Assembly (NCBI GenBank): GCA_016711805.1
Contig: JADJSH010000004.1
Span: 14,733 to 78,732, forward strand
Source: Bacteroidota bacterium
GTDB taxonomy: Bacteria; Bacteroidota; Bacteroidia; B-17B0; Aurantibacillaceae
Direction of reading: 5' to 3'
DNA length: 64,000 nucleotides
A program made the translations under genes and the position numbers. The notes beneath the pieces were generated by a model. That model was not told where the DNA came from and searched no databases. It was given only the letters and a program-made list of their open reading frames with translations. Positions 17,843 through 27,353 of this stretch are shown here, in pieces; the stretch's first letter is position 1, and the number at the start of each line of letters is the position of its first letter.

Positions 17843-18112
17843 TTAGAAGCTTGATTTAGTAACACCCGGGATTAAACCGAATAATACCATCTCACGGAAA
17901 GTCACACGGCTGATACCGAAATCTCTCATGTATCCACGAGGACGTCCAGTTAATTTGCAACGGTTACGCATTCTCACTTTACAAGAGTTTTTTGGTAACT
18001 TTTGTAAACCCATTGAATCACCTGCTTTTTTTAACTCTGCGCGTTTAGCTGCATACGTATCAACTAGTTTTTTTCTTTTAGCATCACGTGCTATCATGTT
18101 TGTTTTTGCCAT
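17843..18112 (-). CDS. rpsN: 30S ribosomal protein S14 (zinc-free type)
   Basis: 89 residues. The long form with an N-terminal helical segment (MAKTNMIARDAKRKKL) and only scattered cysteines (C44 and C52) rather than the CxxC-x12-CxxC zinc site. The C-terminal CKLTGRPRGYMRDFGISRV is diagnostic. Assembles late in the 30S head. 29 bases after rplE. Confidence 0.97.
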   Translation of the reverse strand: MAKTNMIARDAKRKKLVDTYAAKRAELKKAGDSMGLQKLPKNSCKVRMRNRCKLTGRPRGYMRDFGISRVTFREMVLFGLIPGVTKSSF

Positions 18113-18141
18113 TTTATCTTTTTTTCAGGGCTGTAAATATA

Positions 18142-18699
18142 CTATTTCTTTTTGAAAGGAATACCAAATTCTGTTAATAAAGCATGAGCTTCTTTATCTG
18201 TTGGTGCAGAAGTTACAAAAGTAATGTCCATACCAGAGATTTTGCTCACTTTATCGATGTCGATTTCAGGGAAAATGATTTGCTCAGTAATACCTAATGT
18301 GTAGTTACCACGACCATCAAATCCTTTATCATTAACACCTTTAAAATCACGAATACGAGGTAATGAAGACGCAATTAAACGATCTAAAAACTCATACATT
18401 TTGTCGCCACGTAATGTTACACGAACACCAATAGCTACACCTTTACGTAATTTAAAGTTTGAAATATCTTTTGTTGAATATGTAGGAACTGCTTTTTGAC
18501 CTGTGATAGTAGTCATTTCTTTTACAGCAGATTCAATCATTTTCTTATCAGAAACTGCATCACCAATACCTTGGTTGATACAGATTTTCTCTAATTTAGG
18601 CACTTGCATTGCTGAAGTGTACTGAAATTGTTTTTTTAAATTATCTACAATCTCTGCTTTATATCTGTCCTTTAATCTAGGAGAATAAGTTGCTGCCAT
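18142..18699 (-). CDS. rplE: 50S ribosomal protein L5
   Basis: 185 residues. Contains KLEKICINQGIGDAVSDKK, the 5S-binding GVRVTLRGDKMYEFLDRLI region and the C-terminal GMDITFVTSAPTDKEAHALL. Anchors 5S rRNA in the central protuberance. Its start codon overlaps the rplX stop by one base, suggesting translational coupling. Confidence 0.98.
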   Translation of the reverse strand: MAATYSPRLKDRYKAEIVDNLKKQFQYTSAMQVPKLEKICINQGIGDAVSDKKMIESAVKEMTTITGQKAVPTYSTKDISNFKLRKGVAIGVRVTLRGDKMYEFLDRLIASSLPRIRDFKGVNDKGFDGRGNYTLGITEQIIFPEIDIDKVSKISGMDITFVTSAPTDKEAHALLTEFGIPFKKK

Positions 18700-19016
18700 T
18701 ATTTAATTACTGCTTTAGTTTTTTTAGAAATACGTTCAATTTTGTTAGTAGTAGCATTTACAACGCGACCAATTCTAACAGTTTTACCACCTTCTACAAA
18801 CATTAAGTTAGAAATATGGATTGTACCTTCTTGTTTAACAATACCACCATTAGCGTTTTTTGCGCTAGGTTTAGTGTGTTTACTAATCATGTTAACACCT
18901 TCAACGATGACTCTTTCATTTTTTGTATCAATAGATACAATTTTACCTTCTTGGCCTCTGGATTCGCCAGATATTACTTTTACAGTATCGCCTTTTTTTA
19001 ATTTTAATTTTGACAT
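18699..19016 (-). CDS. rplX: 50S ribosomal protein L24
   Basis: 105 residues with an N-terminal KOW motif (LKKGDTVKVISGESRGQEGKI). Early assembly initiator on 23S rRNA. Ends in TAATG shared with rplE. 20 bases after rplN. Confidence 0.97.
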   Translation of the reverse strand: MSKLKLKKGDTVKVISGESRGQEGKIVSIDTKNERVIVEGVNMISKHTKPSAKNANGGIVKQEGTIHISNLMFVEGGKTVRIGRVVNATTNKIERISKKTKAVIK

Positions 19017-19036
19017 TGTCTTTTCGCTATTATTTA

Positions 19037-19405
19037 TTAAAGCACTTCTGGTGCTAATGAAACAATTTTCATAAACTGTTTATCACGTAACTCACGAGCA
19101 ACTGGCCCAAAAATACGAGTTCCACGAATTTCATCTCCTTGATTTAATAATACACAAGCATTATCATCAAAGCGGATATATGAACCATCTGCACGACGGA
19201 TTTCTTTTTTAACTCGAACAACTACAGCTTTGTGTACTGTTCCTTTTTTTACGTTACCTGAAGGTAAAGCATGTTTAATTGTAACAACAATTTTATCTCC
19301 TACAGATGCGTAGCGCTTTTTTGTACCGCCTAACACACGGATAACTAGAACTTCTTTTGCTCCACTGTTATCTGCTACTGCTAATCTTGACTCGTTTTGT
19401 ACCAT
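19037..19405 (-). CDS. rplN: 50S ribosomal protein L14
   Basis: 122 residues, near universal length. MVQNESRLAVADNSGAKEVL and the C-terminal GTRIFGPVARELRDKQFMKI are typical. It lies at the subunit interface and is the docking site of the silencing factor RsfS. 26 bases after rpsQ. Confidence 0.98.
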   Translation of the reverse strand: MVQNESRLAVADNSGAKEVLVIRVLGGTKKRYASVGDKIVVTIKHALPSGNVKKGTVHKAVVVRVKKEIRRADGSYIRFDDNACVLLNQGDEIRGTRIFGPVARELRDKQFMKIVSLAPEVL

Positions 19406-19431
19406 TTCTTCTTATTAACTTTATATAAATA

Positions 19432-19689
19432 TTATTTCACTTTCTCTAAAACTTCCACTAAACGCCAGTTCTTTGTTTTGCTCAAAGGACGAGTTTCGCT
19501 AATTTTTACTGTATCACCGATACTGCACTCGTTTTTCTCATCGTGTGCCACGAAAGTTGACGTTTTGTTAACGAATTTACCGTATTTTGGATGCTTTACT
19601 TTACGCATCACTGCTACAACGATAGATTTTTCCATCTTGTTGCTCTTTACGATACCAACTTTTTCTTTTCTTAAATTTCTTTCTTCCAT
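19432..19689 (-). CDS. rpsQ: 30S ribosomal protein S17
   Basis: 85 residues, OB fold. RNLRKEKVGIVKSNKMEKSI and GDTVKISETRPLSKTKNWRL are the S17 signatures. Primary 16S-binding protein. 8 bases after rpmC. Confidence 0.97.
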   Translation of the reverse strand: MEERNLRKEKVGIVKSNKMEKSIVVAVMRKVKHPKYGKFVNKTSTFVAHDEKNECSIGDTVKISETRPLSKTKNWRLVEVLEKVK

Positions 19690-19697
19690 TACTACTA

Positions 19698-19895
19698 TTA
19701 TTTAGAAGTGTTGTTTCTTTTTGTTAATTCAGTACTCAAACGAGCAACTGTTTTGCGGCTATCGCGGATTTTAATTGGGTTCTCTAAAGGAGAAATTGAA
19801 TGGTTTAATTTCAATTTGTTTAAACCGTCTTTTTCTTCTTTTAACTTACCTTGCAATTCTGCTGTTGACAATGCAACTATATCTGTATTTTTCAT
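19698..19895 (-). CDS. rpmC: 50S ribosomal protein L29
   Basis: 65 residues, two-helix protein at the tunnel exit beside L23. Contains LKLNHSISPLENPIKIRDSR followed by KTVARLSTEL, the usual L29 C-terminal helix. 21 bases after rplP. Confidence 0.96.
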   Translation of the reverse strand: MKNTDIVALSTAELQGKLKEEKDGLNKLKLNHSISPLENPIKIRDSRKTVARLSTELTKRNNTSK

Positions 19896-19916
19896 TTTCT
19901 TAAATCCTTGTTATAA

Positions 19917-20348
19917 TTAAACTGCTGCATCTGCTACGTAATCTCTACGGATAACAAACTTAGTAACAATCGGTAACTTTTGAGCCGCTAAGCGTAATGC
20001 TTCTTTTGCTACATCTAAAGGAACACCTTCTGCCTCAAACAACATACGTCCTTTTTTTACTGGAGCAACCCAATATTCAGGAGCACCTTTACCTTTACCC
20101 ATACGTACCTCTGCTGGTTTTTTAGTAATAGGTTTGTCAGGGAAAATACGAATCCACACTTGACCTTCACGTTTCATGAAACGTGTAATAGCAATACGTG
20201 CTGCTTCGATTTGACGTGAAGTTATCCAACTTTCATCTAATGCTTTTATTCCAAATGAACCAAAGGCTAATTGATCACCGCGTTTTGCGTTGCCTTTCAT
20301 TTTCATTTTGTGCATTTTTCTATATTTCGTTCTTTTTGGCTGTATCAT
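19917..20348 (-). CDS. rplP: 50S ribosomal protein L16
   Basis: 143 residues, start MIQPKRTKYRKMHK. Contains the conserved WITSRQIEAARIAITRFMKR and GKGKGAPEYWVAPVKKGRML segments that reach the A-site tRNA. The first residues are slightly unusual for L16 (MLQPKRTKFR is common) but clearly homologous. 48 bases after rpsC. Confidence 0.97.
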   Translation of the reverse strand: MIQPKRTKYRKMHKMKMKGNAKRGDQLAFGSFGIKALDESWITSRQIEAARIAITRFMKREGQVWIRIFPDKPITKKPAEVRMGKGKGAPEYWVAPVKKGRMLFEAEGVPLDVAKEALRLAAQKLPIVTKFVIRRDYVADAAV

Positions 20349-20396
20349 GACTTAATTATATCTTTAACTGATAAGTTATTCTATCTGTAATTACTA

Positions 20397-21131
20397 TTAT
20401 TTTTTGCTATCTCTTTTTGGACCACGACCAGCAAATTTTGGAGCTGGAGTTGTACTTGGACCTTTTTTCTCTTTATCTAAACCAAAGTTTGGAGATAAAT
20501 CACGTTTCCCATAGATTTCGCCTTTGCAAATCCAAACTTTAACACCAATACGGCCATAAGTTGTGTGAGCTTCACCTACTGCATAATCAATATCAGCACG
20601 TAATGTTTGTAATGGAGTACGTCCTTCTTTGTATCCTTCAGAACGTGCCATTTCAGCACCACCTAAACGACCAGAAACTAAAATTTTAATTCCTTCAGCA
20701 CCCATACGCATTGTTGACGCGATAGACATTTTTGCTGCTCTACGGAAAGAAATACGTCCTTCAATTTGACGAGCGATTGAATCAGCTACTAAACGAGCAT
20801 CTAATTCAGGACGCTTAATTTCAAATATGTTGATTTGAATTTCTTTTTTAGTTACTTTTTTTAACTCTTCTTTTAATTTATCTACTTCTTTACCACCTTT
20901 TCCGATAATGATACCTGGACGTGCAGTATTAATAGTAACAGTAATTAATTTTAATGTTCTTTCGATAACTATTTTAGAAATACTACCTTTTGGTAAACGT
21001 ACTTTTAAGTAGTTACGGATTTGTGTATCTTCTACTAATTTATCAGCGTAATCTCTTCCACCGTACCAGTTAGAATCCCAACCTTTAATAATACCTAAAC
21101 GTAAACCTATTGGATTTGCTTTTTGTCCCAT
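20397..21131 (-). CDS. rpsC: 30S ribosomal protein S3
   Basis: 244 residues. N-terminal MGQKANPIGLRLGIIKGWDS, a KH domain with IIGKGGKEVDKL (GxxG loop), and the C-terminal GRIGVKVWICKGEIYG followed by a basic tail. Forms the mRNA entry tunnel with S4 and S5. 13 bases after rplV. Confidence 0.98.
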   Translation of the reverse strand: MGQKANPIGLRLGIIKGWDSNWYGGRDYADKLVEDTQIRNYLKVRLPKGSISKIVIERTLKLITVTINTARPGIIIGKGGKEVDKLKEELKKVTKKEIQINIFEIKRPELDARLVADSIARQIEGRISFRRAAKMSIASTMRMGAEGIKILVSGRLGGAEMARSEGYKEGRTPLQTLRADIDYAVGEAHTTYGRIGVKVWICKGEIYGKRDLSPNFGLDKEKKGPSTTPAPKFAGRGPKRDSKK

Positions 21132-21144
21132 TTCCTTATCTTAA

Positions 21145-21597
21145 TTATTTATTATCTTCTGATTTAGTTATTGCAGCTGCTTTTCTTTCAGCTTTTTTAG
21201 TACTAACAACTGCAGTACCTACTTCTAGAGTTACGTGGTTTGAACGTTTTCTGATTCTGTATCCACGACCTTGAGGCGCAGTACGTAAACGTTTTGCCAT
21301 TAAAGCACTATCCACCATTACTGAAGTAACAAATAAGGTGTTTTCTTCTGGACGAGTTCCTGTTTTAGCTTCATAATTAGCTATCGCAGATTTTAATAAT
21401 TTCTCTAAACGTCCTGATGCTTCACGTGTATTAAATTTTAATACATTTAATGCTTTATATGCTTCCATACCTCTTACTAAATCCGCAACCTGGCGCATTT
21501 TACGAGGTGAAGTTGGGCAGCTATTTAATTTAGCGAAATAAGTACTCTTATTTGCTTCTTTGCGTGCCTCTGCTACTAATCTTTTTCTTTTTCCCAT
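21145..21597 (-). CDS. rplV: 50S ribosomal protein L22
   Basis: 150 residues. The tunnel hairpin region appears as RTAPQGRGYRIRKRSNHVTL. Contains SPRKMRQVADLVRGMEAYKA as in L22. The C-terminus is extended by a Lys/Ala/Glu tail. Lines the exit tunnel constriction. 22 bases after rpsS. Confidence 0.97.
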   Translation of the reverse strand: MGKRKRLVAEARKEANKSTYFAKLNSCPTSPRKMRQVADLVRGMEAYKALNVLKFNTREASGRLEKLLKSAIANYEAKTGTRPEENTLFVTSVMVDSALMAKRLRTAPQGRGYRIRKRSNHVTLEVGTAVVSTKKAERKAAAITKSEDNK

Positions 21598-21619
21598 GAC
21601 TAATTTCTTTTCAACTTAA

Positions 21620-21889
21620 TTACTTCTTGTTATTACCTGAATGACCTTTGAATTGACGTGTTGCCGAAAATTCACCTAGTTTGTGACCTACCATGTTTTC
21701 AGTAACATAAACTGGGATAAATTTTTGCCCATTATGAACTGCAAATGTATGTCCTACCATTTCAGGGTAAATAACAGAACGACGAGCCCATGTTTTTAGT
21801 ACTGTCTTTTTGTTACTCTCATTCATTTGAGTAACTTTTTTCTCTAAGTTGTGGTCAATAAAAGGACCTTTTTTTAATGATCTTGCCAT
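21620..21889 (-). CDS. rpsS: 30S ribosomal protein S19
   Basis: 89 residues, start MARSLKKGPFIDHNLEKKV. GHTFAVHNGQKFIPVYVTEN and MVGHKLGEFSATRQFKGH are diagnostic. Sits on the 30S head near the A site. 55 bases after rplB. Confidence 0.98.
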   Translation of the reverse strand: MARSLKKGPFIDHNLEKKVTQMNESNKKTVLKTWARRSVIYPEMVGHTFAVHNGQKFIPVYVTENMVGHKLGEFSATRQFKGHSGNNKK

Positions 21890-21944
21890 TGTTTATTTTT
21901 TAGTTTTGAAACCCATCTCACGACGAGCCATTAAACATTAATTA

Positions 21945-22769
21945 TTATTTAGTTCTTTTTTTAATGATGTGTTGGTTAGAAGATTTCGCTTTGTAACGAG
22001 TTTTGTAACCTTTAGCTGGAATACCGTTACGAGAACGAGGTTGTCCACCTGATGCACGTCCTTCACCTCCACCCATTGGATGATCTACTGGGTTCATTGC
22101 TACTGGACGAGTACGAGAACGACGACCTAACCAACGAGAGCGACCAGCTTTACCAGAAATCTCTAAAGAGTGATCAGGATTAGAAGTTGCTCCGATAGTT
22201 GCTTTACAAGTAATTAAAATCATACTAACTTCACCTGAAGGCATACGCAATACTGCGTATTTACCATCACGAGCAGTTAACTGAGCGTAAGTTCCTGCAC
22301 TACGTGCCATTGCTCCACCTTGTCCTGGGCGTAATTCGATGTTATGAATAATTGTACCTAATGGAATATCTGATAAAAACATACAGTTACCAACTTCAGG
22401 AGTTGCTGTTGCACCAGACATTAATTTTTTACCAACTTCTAAGCCTTGAGGAGCAATGATGTAACGCTTTTCTCCATCTTTATAATGAATTAATGCGATA
22501 CGAGAAGTACGGTTTGGATCGTATTCGATTGAAGCTACTGTTCCTTCTATACCATCTTTATTACGTTTGAAATCAATGATACGGTATTGTTTTTTATGAC
22601 CACCACCGATGTTACGGATTGTCATTTTACCAGTATTATCACGTCCACCACTGTTTTTAACCGAAGTTAATAAGCTTTTTTCTGGAGTACTCGTTGTGAT
22701 ATCTGAGTTATCAGTTGCTATTTTGAAACGCTGACTTGGAGTCAACGGTCTGAATTTTTTTAATGCCAT
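21945..22769 (-). CDS. rplB: 50S ribosomal protein L2
   Basis: 274 residues. Contains KYAVLRMPSGEVSMI and the conserved HPMGGGEGRASGGQPRSRNG loop with the His implicated in peptidyl-transferase centre organisation. Primary 23S binder. 20 bases after rplW. Confidence 0.98.
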   Translation of the reverse strand: MALKKFRPLTPSQRFKIATDNSDITTSTPEKSLLTSVKNSGGRDNTGKMTIRNIGGGHKKQYRIIDFKRNKDGIEGTVASIEYDPNRTSRIALIHYKDGEKRYIIAPQGLEVGKKLMSGATATPEVGNCMFLSDIPLGTIIHNIELRPGQGGAMARSAGTYAQLTARDGKYAVLRMPSGEVSMILITCKATIGATSNPDHSLEISGKAGRSRWLGRRSRTRPVAMNPVDHPMGGGEGRASGGQPRSRNGIPAKGYKTRYKAKSSNQHIIKKRTK

Positions 22770-22789
22770 TTCTATTACTTTTTATCAAA

Positions 22790-23080
22790 TTAAATATTAG
22801 CGTAAAAATCAATTGCTTCGCCATTCTTTAATGTGACAAAAGCTCTTTTTGAACGGTTTACGCGGCCAACTGCAATACCACGAGTAGTATTACGAGTTTT
22901 AACTTTCCCTACGTATTGTTGAGTGTTAACAGATTCCACTTTTACACCGTACATTTTTTCAACAGCTTGTCTAATTTGTACTTTGTTGGCGCTTCTATCA
23001 ACCACAAAACCATAGCGATTCAACTTCTCTGCCAAAGAAGTCATCTTTTCGGTGATGATTGGTTTAATTAATATTTCCAT
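22790..23080 (-). CDS. rplW: 50S ribosomal protein L23
   Basis: 96 residues. IIKPIITEKMTSLAEKLNRY at the N-terminus and KVESVNTQQYVGKVKTRNT in the extended loop. Docking site for trigger factor and SRP at the tunnel exit. Starts one base after the rplD stop. Confidence 0.97.
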   Translation of the reverse strand: MEILIKPIITEKMTSLAEKLNRYGFVVDRSANKVQIRQAVEKMYGVKVESVNTQQYVGKVKTRNTTRGIAVGRVNRSKRAFVTLKNGEAIDFYANI

Positions 23081-23081
23081 T

Positions 23082-23711
23082 TTATTTATTTAATAATGAT
23101 TCTAATACTTTTACCGAACTTTCTAATAAAATTAATGACTCTGCATTAACGATATCGTAAGTGTTTAAATCTGAAGCGTTTACAACTTTTGCACCCTTCA
23201 AATTTCGGGACGACAAATATACGTTATTATTTGACTCGCCCAACACTAATAATGTTTTTTTATCAGATAAGTTTAAGTTTTTAATTAAATCAACATAACT
23301 ACTTGTTTTTGGAGCTTCAAATGTAAAGTCTTCTAATACAGTAATAGCATTGTCTTTTGCTTTATAAGTTAAAGCTGATAAACGAGCTACTACTTTAGTT
23401 TTCTTGTTTAATTTGAAAGAGTAATCACGAGGACGAGGACCAAATGCACGACCACCACCAATAAACAATGGAGACTTCATAGAACCCGCACGAGCTCCAC
23501 CTGTTCCTTTTTGTTTTTTCAATTTTTTAGTCGTTCTTGAAATCTCAGCACGCTCTTTTGATTTGTGTGTTCCTTGACGTTGAGCAGCTAAATAATGCTT
23601 AACATCTAAATATATACTGTGATCACTTGGCTCTACACCAAAAATCCCATCTGCTAAATCTACTTTTTTAGCAGTCTTTTTTCCGCTTATGTTTAATACT
23701 TCTACTTGCAT
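23082..23711 (-). CDS. rplD: 50S ribosomal protein L4
   Basis: 209 residues. The tunnel loop motif KKLKKQKGTGGARAGSMKSP is present, followed by GGGRAFGPRPRDYSFKLNKK. Lines the exit tunnel opposite L22; in E. coli it also represses the S10 operon. 2 bases after rplC. Confidence 0.98.
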   Translation of the reverse strand: MQVEVLNISGKKTAKKVDLADGIFGVEPSDHSIYLDVKHYLAAQRQGTHKSKERAEISRTTKKLKKQKGTGGARAGSMKSPLFIGGGRAFGPRPRDYSFKLNKKTKVVARLSALTYKAKDNAITVLEDFTFEAPKTSSYVDLIKNLNLSDKKTLLVLGESNNNVYLSSRNLKGAKVVNASDLNTYDIVNAESLILLESSVKVLESLLNK

Positions 23712-23713
23712 GA

Positions 23714-24331
23714 TTACTTCTCGATTATAACGTAAGACCCTTTAGCACCCGGAACAGAACCTTTGATTAAAAGAACGTTCTTTTCTGCCATTATTTTAAC
23801 TACTACCAAGTTTTGGATTTTCTTTCTATCTCCACCTGTTCTACCAGCCATACGCATACCTTTAAATACACGAGAAGGATCAGAAGATGCTCCTAATGAT
23901 CCTGGCGCTCTTTGACGATCATGTTGACCGTGAGTTGAACCACCAACACCACCAAAACCGTGACGTTTTACTACACCTTGAAAACCTTTTCCTTTTGATG
24001 TACCAACGATATCTACGAAGTCGCCTTCAGCAAACATATCTAATGTTACGATATCACCTAAATTTTTTGTTTCCTCAAAAGAACGGAACTCAACAATTTT
24101 ACGTTTTGGGGTAGTTTTTGCTAATTCAAAATGACCTTTCATAGCAGACGATGTGTGTTTTTCTTTCTTCTCATCGTAAGCTAACTGTAAAGCTGTGTAA
24201 CCGTCTTTTTCATTGGTTTTTACTTGCGTAACAACGCAAGGACCTGCTTCTATTACTGTGCATGGCACATACTTGCCATTGGCATCGAAGAAGCTAGTCA
24301 TTCCTATTTTTTTACCAATAATTCCAGACAT
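23714..24331 (-). CDS. rplC: 50S ribosomal protein L3
   Basis: 205 residues. Contains GIIGKKIGMTSFFDANGKYV and the central extension GFGGVGGSTHGQHDRQRAPG that reaches the peptidyl-transferase centre. The Gln in this loop is a methylation site in other bacteria. One of two proteins that start 50S assembly. 75 bases after rpsJ. Confidence 0.98.
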   Translation of the reverse strand: MSGIIGKKIGMTSFFDANGKYVPCTVIEAGPCVVTQVKTNEKDGYTALQLAYDEKKEKHTSSAMKGHFELAKTTPKRKIVEFRSFEETKNLGDIVTLDMFAEGDFVDIVGTSKGKGFQGVVKRHGFGGVGGSTHGQHDRQRAPGSLGASSDPSRVFKGMRMAGRTGGDRKKIQNLVVVKIMAEKNVLLIKGSVPGAKGSYVIIEK

Positions 24332-24406
24332 TTTACTTTTTTATTTTTTGTTATTTACTTATTTTATTTTTTTGATTCCTGAGTTTCCTTTAAAAAAAAC
24401 AGAGGG

Positions 24407-24712
24407 TTAAACTTTAATTTCAACTTCAACTCCTGAAGGCAATTCTAATTTCATTAAAGCATCTACTGTTTTTGAAGAAGAACTGTAGATATCCAATAAA
24501 CGTTTGTATGCACAAACTTGGAATTGCTCACGTGCTTTTTTGTTAACGTGTGGTGAACGTAAAACAGTGAAGATTCTTTTGTTTGTAGGTAATGGAATTG
24601 GTCCATTAACTACTGCTCCTGTCATTTTCACAGTTTTCACAATTTTCTCAGCGGATTTATCAACTAAGTTGTAATCGTAAGATTTTAATTTTATTCTGAT
24701 TCTTTGGCTCAT
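24407..24712 (-). CDS. rpsJ: 30S ribosomal protein S10
   Basis: 101 residues, start MSQRIRIKLKSYDYNLVDKS. The loop GPIPLPTNKRIFTVLRSPHV is conserved. In other bacteria it doubles as the NusE antitermination factor. 22 bases after fusA. Confidence 0.98.
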   Translation of the reverse strand: MSQRIRIKLKSYDYNLVDKSAEKIVKTVKMTGAVVNGPIPLPTNKRIFTVLRSPHVNKKAREQFQVCAYKRLLDIYSSSSKTVDALMKLELPSGVEVEIKV

Positions 24713-24734
24713 GTGAGTTGTTATATAATACTGT

Positions 24735-26849
24735 TTATGCGTTTTCTTTTTTACCTTTTACTTTTGCGATTACATCAGCTGCAACGTTTGCAGGAGCATC
24801 AGCATAGTGAGAGAATTCCATTGTTGAAGTTGCACGACCTGAAGTTAACGTACGTAATTGAGTTACGTATCCGAACATTTCAGATAAAGGAACTTTAGCT
24901 TTAATAACTTGAGAGTTATTTTTAGAGTCCATTCCTTCAATCATACCACGACGACGGTTTAAGTCACCTACAACATCACCCATGTTTTGCTCAGGAGTTA
25001 AAACTTCAATTTTCATAATAGGCTCCATTAATACCGGTTTACATTTTGTTAATGCTTCACGGTAAGCAGAACGAGCACAAATCTCAAAAGATAATGAATC
25101 TGAATCGACTGCGTGGAAAGATCCATCAATCAAACGAACTTTTAAGTTATCTAATGGGTAACCAGCTAATACACCGTTAACCATTGATGCTTTAAATCCT
25201 TTTTCAACAGAAGGGATAAATTCACGAGGAATTGAACCGCCAGTAATTTCATTAACGAATTGTAAATCGCCTTTAGTTCTATCGAAATCTGCATCCACTG
25301 GACCCAATACGATTTTGATATCAGCAAATTTACCACGTCCACCAGTTTGTTTTTTGTATACTTCACGGTGTTCGTATGTTGCAGAAATTGATTCTTTGTA
25401 AGATACTTGAGGTTCACCTTGATTAACTTCAACTTTAAACTCACGTTTTAAACGGTCGATGATAATTTCTAAGTGTAACTCTCCCATACCTGAGATAATG
25501 GTTTGACCAGAATCTTCGTCAGTATGTACACGGAAAGTTGGATCCTCTTCAGCTAATTTATTTAAGCCTACCCCTAAACGATCTAAGTCACCTTGAGTTT
25601 TAGGTTCAATTGCTAAACCAATTACTGGCTCAGGGAAATTCATTGCCTCTAATACAATTGGATGTTTTTCATCACATAAAGTATCACCTGTACGAATGTC
25701 TTTAAATCCTACTGCTGCTCCAATATCACCTGCTTCTAAAAATTCAACAGGATTTTGTTTGTTAGCATGCATTTGGAAGATACGAGAGATACGCTCTTTA
25801 TTTCCTGAACGAGTGTTCAATACATAAGAACCTGCATCTAAACGACCAGAGTAAGCACGGAAGAAACACAAACGACCTACGAATGGATCAGTTGCGATTT
25901 TAAATGCTAAAGCCGTAAATGGATCTTTAACATCTGGTCTACGAGTTACCTCTTGATCTGTATCAGGATTAATCCCTTTAGTTTCTGGTTTGTCTAATGG
26001 AGATGGCATTAATTCCATAACCAAATCCAACATTGTTTGAACACCTTTGTTTTTGAAAGATGAACCACATACCATTGGAACAATTTTATTTGCAACGCAA
26101 GCTTTACGCAATGCATCTAATACTTCTCTTTCAGTGATAGTTTCTGGAGCTTCAAAAAACTTCTCCATAATTTTATCATCAAATTCAGAAACAGCTTCCA
26201 ACATTTTTTCTCTCCACTCAGTTGCTTCTTCTAATAAATCTGCTGGAATAGGAACTTCTTTAAAAGTCATTCCTTTATCATGCTCATTCCAAACAATACC
26301 ACGGAAGTTAATTAAATCAACTACCCCAATAAAGTTTTCTTCAGCACCGATTGGGATTTGAAGAGGAACTGCATTACCACCTAAAATTTCTCTTGTTTGT
26401 TTAACTACTTTTAAGAAGTCAGCTCCTTGACGGTCCATTTTATTAACGAAACCTAAACGAGTAACATTGTAGTTATCAGCTAAACGCCAGTTAGTTTCAG
26501 ATTGAGGCTCAACACCATCAACTGCTGAAAATAAAAACACTAAACCATCTAATACACGTAATGAACGGTTCACCTCAACTGTAAAGTCAACGTGGCCTGG
26601 TGTATCAATGATGTTAATTTTGTAATTGTTATCACGGTATTTCCAAAAACAAGTTGTTGCAGCAGAAGTAATAGTAATACCACGCTCTTGTTCTTGTGCC
26701 ATCCAGTCCATAGTAGCTGCACCTTCGTGAACTTCACCTATTTTATGGTTAACACCTGTATAGTAAAGGATACGCTCAGTTGTTGTAGTTTTACCTGCAT
26801 CAATGTGGGCAGCAATCCCAATATTTCTTGTATATCTTAAGTCAGCCAT
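24735..26849 (-). CDS. fusA: Elongation factor G
   Basis: 704 residues, full length. GTPase domain with P-loop AHIDAGKTT (about residues 14-22), DTPGH and NKMDRQ motifs, then domains II-V. It drives translocation of tRNA and mRNA after peptide bond formation. The effector region (EQERGITITSAATT) is intact. 6 bases after rpsG, in the str segment. No tuf gene follows, as is usual in this phylum. Confidence 0.98.
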   Translation of the reverse strand: MADLRYTRNIGIAAHIDAGKTTTTERILYYTGVNHKIGEVHEGAATMDWMAQEQERGITITSAATTCFWKYRDNNYKINIIDTPGHVDFTVEVNRSLRVLDGLVFLFSAVDGVEPQSETNWRLADNYNVTRLGFVNKMDRQGADFLKVVKQTREILGGNAVPLQIPIGAEENFIGVVDLINFRGIVWNEHDKGMTFKEVPIPADLLEEATEWREKMLEAVSEFDDKIMEKFFEAPETITEREVLDALRKACVANKIVPMVCGSSFKNKGVQTMLDLVMELMPSPLDKPETKGINPDTDQEVTRRPDVKDPFTALAFKIATDPFVGRLCFFRAYSGRLDAGSYVLNTRSGNKERISRIFQMHANKQNPVEFLEAGDIGAAVGFKDIRTGDTLCDEKHPIVLEAMNFPEPVIGLAIEPKTQGDLDRLGVGLNKLAEEDPTFRVHTDEDSGQTIISGMGELHLEIIIDRLKREFKVEVNQGEPQVSYKESISATYEHREVYKKQTGGRGKFADIKIVLGPVDADFDRTKGDLQFVNEITGGSIPREFIPSVEKGFKASMVNGVLAGYPLDNLKVRLIDGSFHAVDSDSLSFEICARSAYREALTKCKPVLMEPIMKIEVLTPEQNMGDVVGDLNRRRGMIEGMDSKNNSQVIKAKVPLSEMFGYVTQLRTLTSGRATSTMEFSHYADAPANVAADVIAKVKGKKENA

Positions 26850-26855
26850 TTCTAA

Positions 26856-27323
26856 TTAGAATCTAAAGTGTGAGAATGCTTTGTTGGCTTCTGCCATTTT
26901 GTGAACGTCTTCTTTCTTTTTGAAAGCAGCTCCTTCTTCTTTAGAAGCAGAAACGATTTCTCCAGCTAATTTTTGAGCCATAGATTTTTCGTTACGTTTA
27001 CGAGCATAAGTAATTAACCATTTAATAGCTAATGCTAATTTTCTTTCTGGGCGAACCTCAGAAGGAATTTGGAAAGTTGCTCCACCTACACGACGAGAAC
27101 GAACCTCAACTTGCGGTGTAACATTACCTAAACCTTTTTTAAATACTTCCAATCCATCTTCGTTAGTACGTTTTGCAACGATTTCCAAACACTCATGGAA
27201 TATTTTTGAAGCGGTATTTTTCTTACCGTCATACATTAAACTGTTTAAAAAACGTGTTACCAAAATATCGTTATAAATTGGATCTGGTAACAGAATTCTT
27301 TTTTTAGCGGTTGATTTTCTCAT
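26856..27323 (-). CDS. rpsG: 30S ribosomal protein S7
   Basis: 155 residues. MRKSTAKKRILLPDPIYNDI at the start, RRVGGATFQIPSEVRPERKL in the middle. Nucleates assembly of the 30S head and contacts the E-site tRNA. 30 bases after rpsL, 6 before fusA. Confidence 0.98.
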   Translation of the reverse strand: MRKSTAKKRILLPDPIYNDILVTRFLNSLMYDGKKNTASKIFHECLEIVAKRTNEDGLEVFKKGLGNVTPQVEVRSRRVGGATFQIPSEVRPERKLALAIKWLITYARKRNEKSMAQKLAGEIVSASKEEGAAFKKKEDVHKMAEANKAFSHFRF

Positions 27324-27353
27324 TTCTTGAAATCTACTTAAATTTTCTTAATA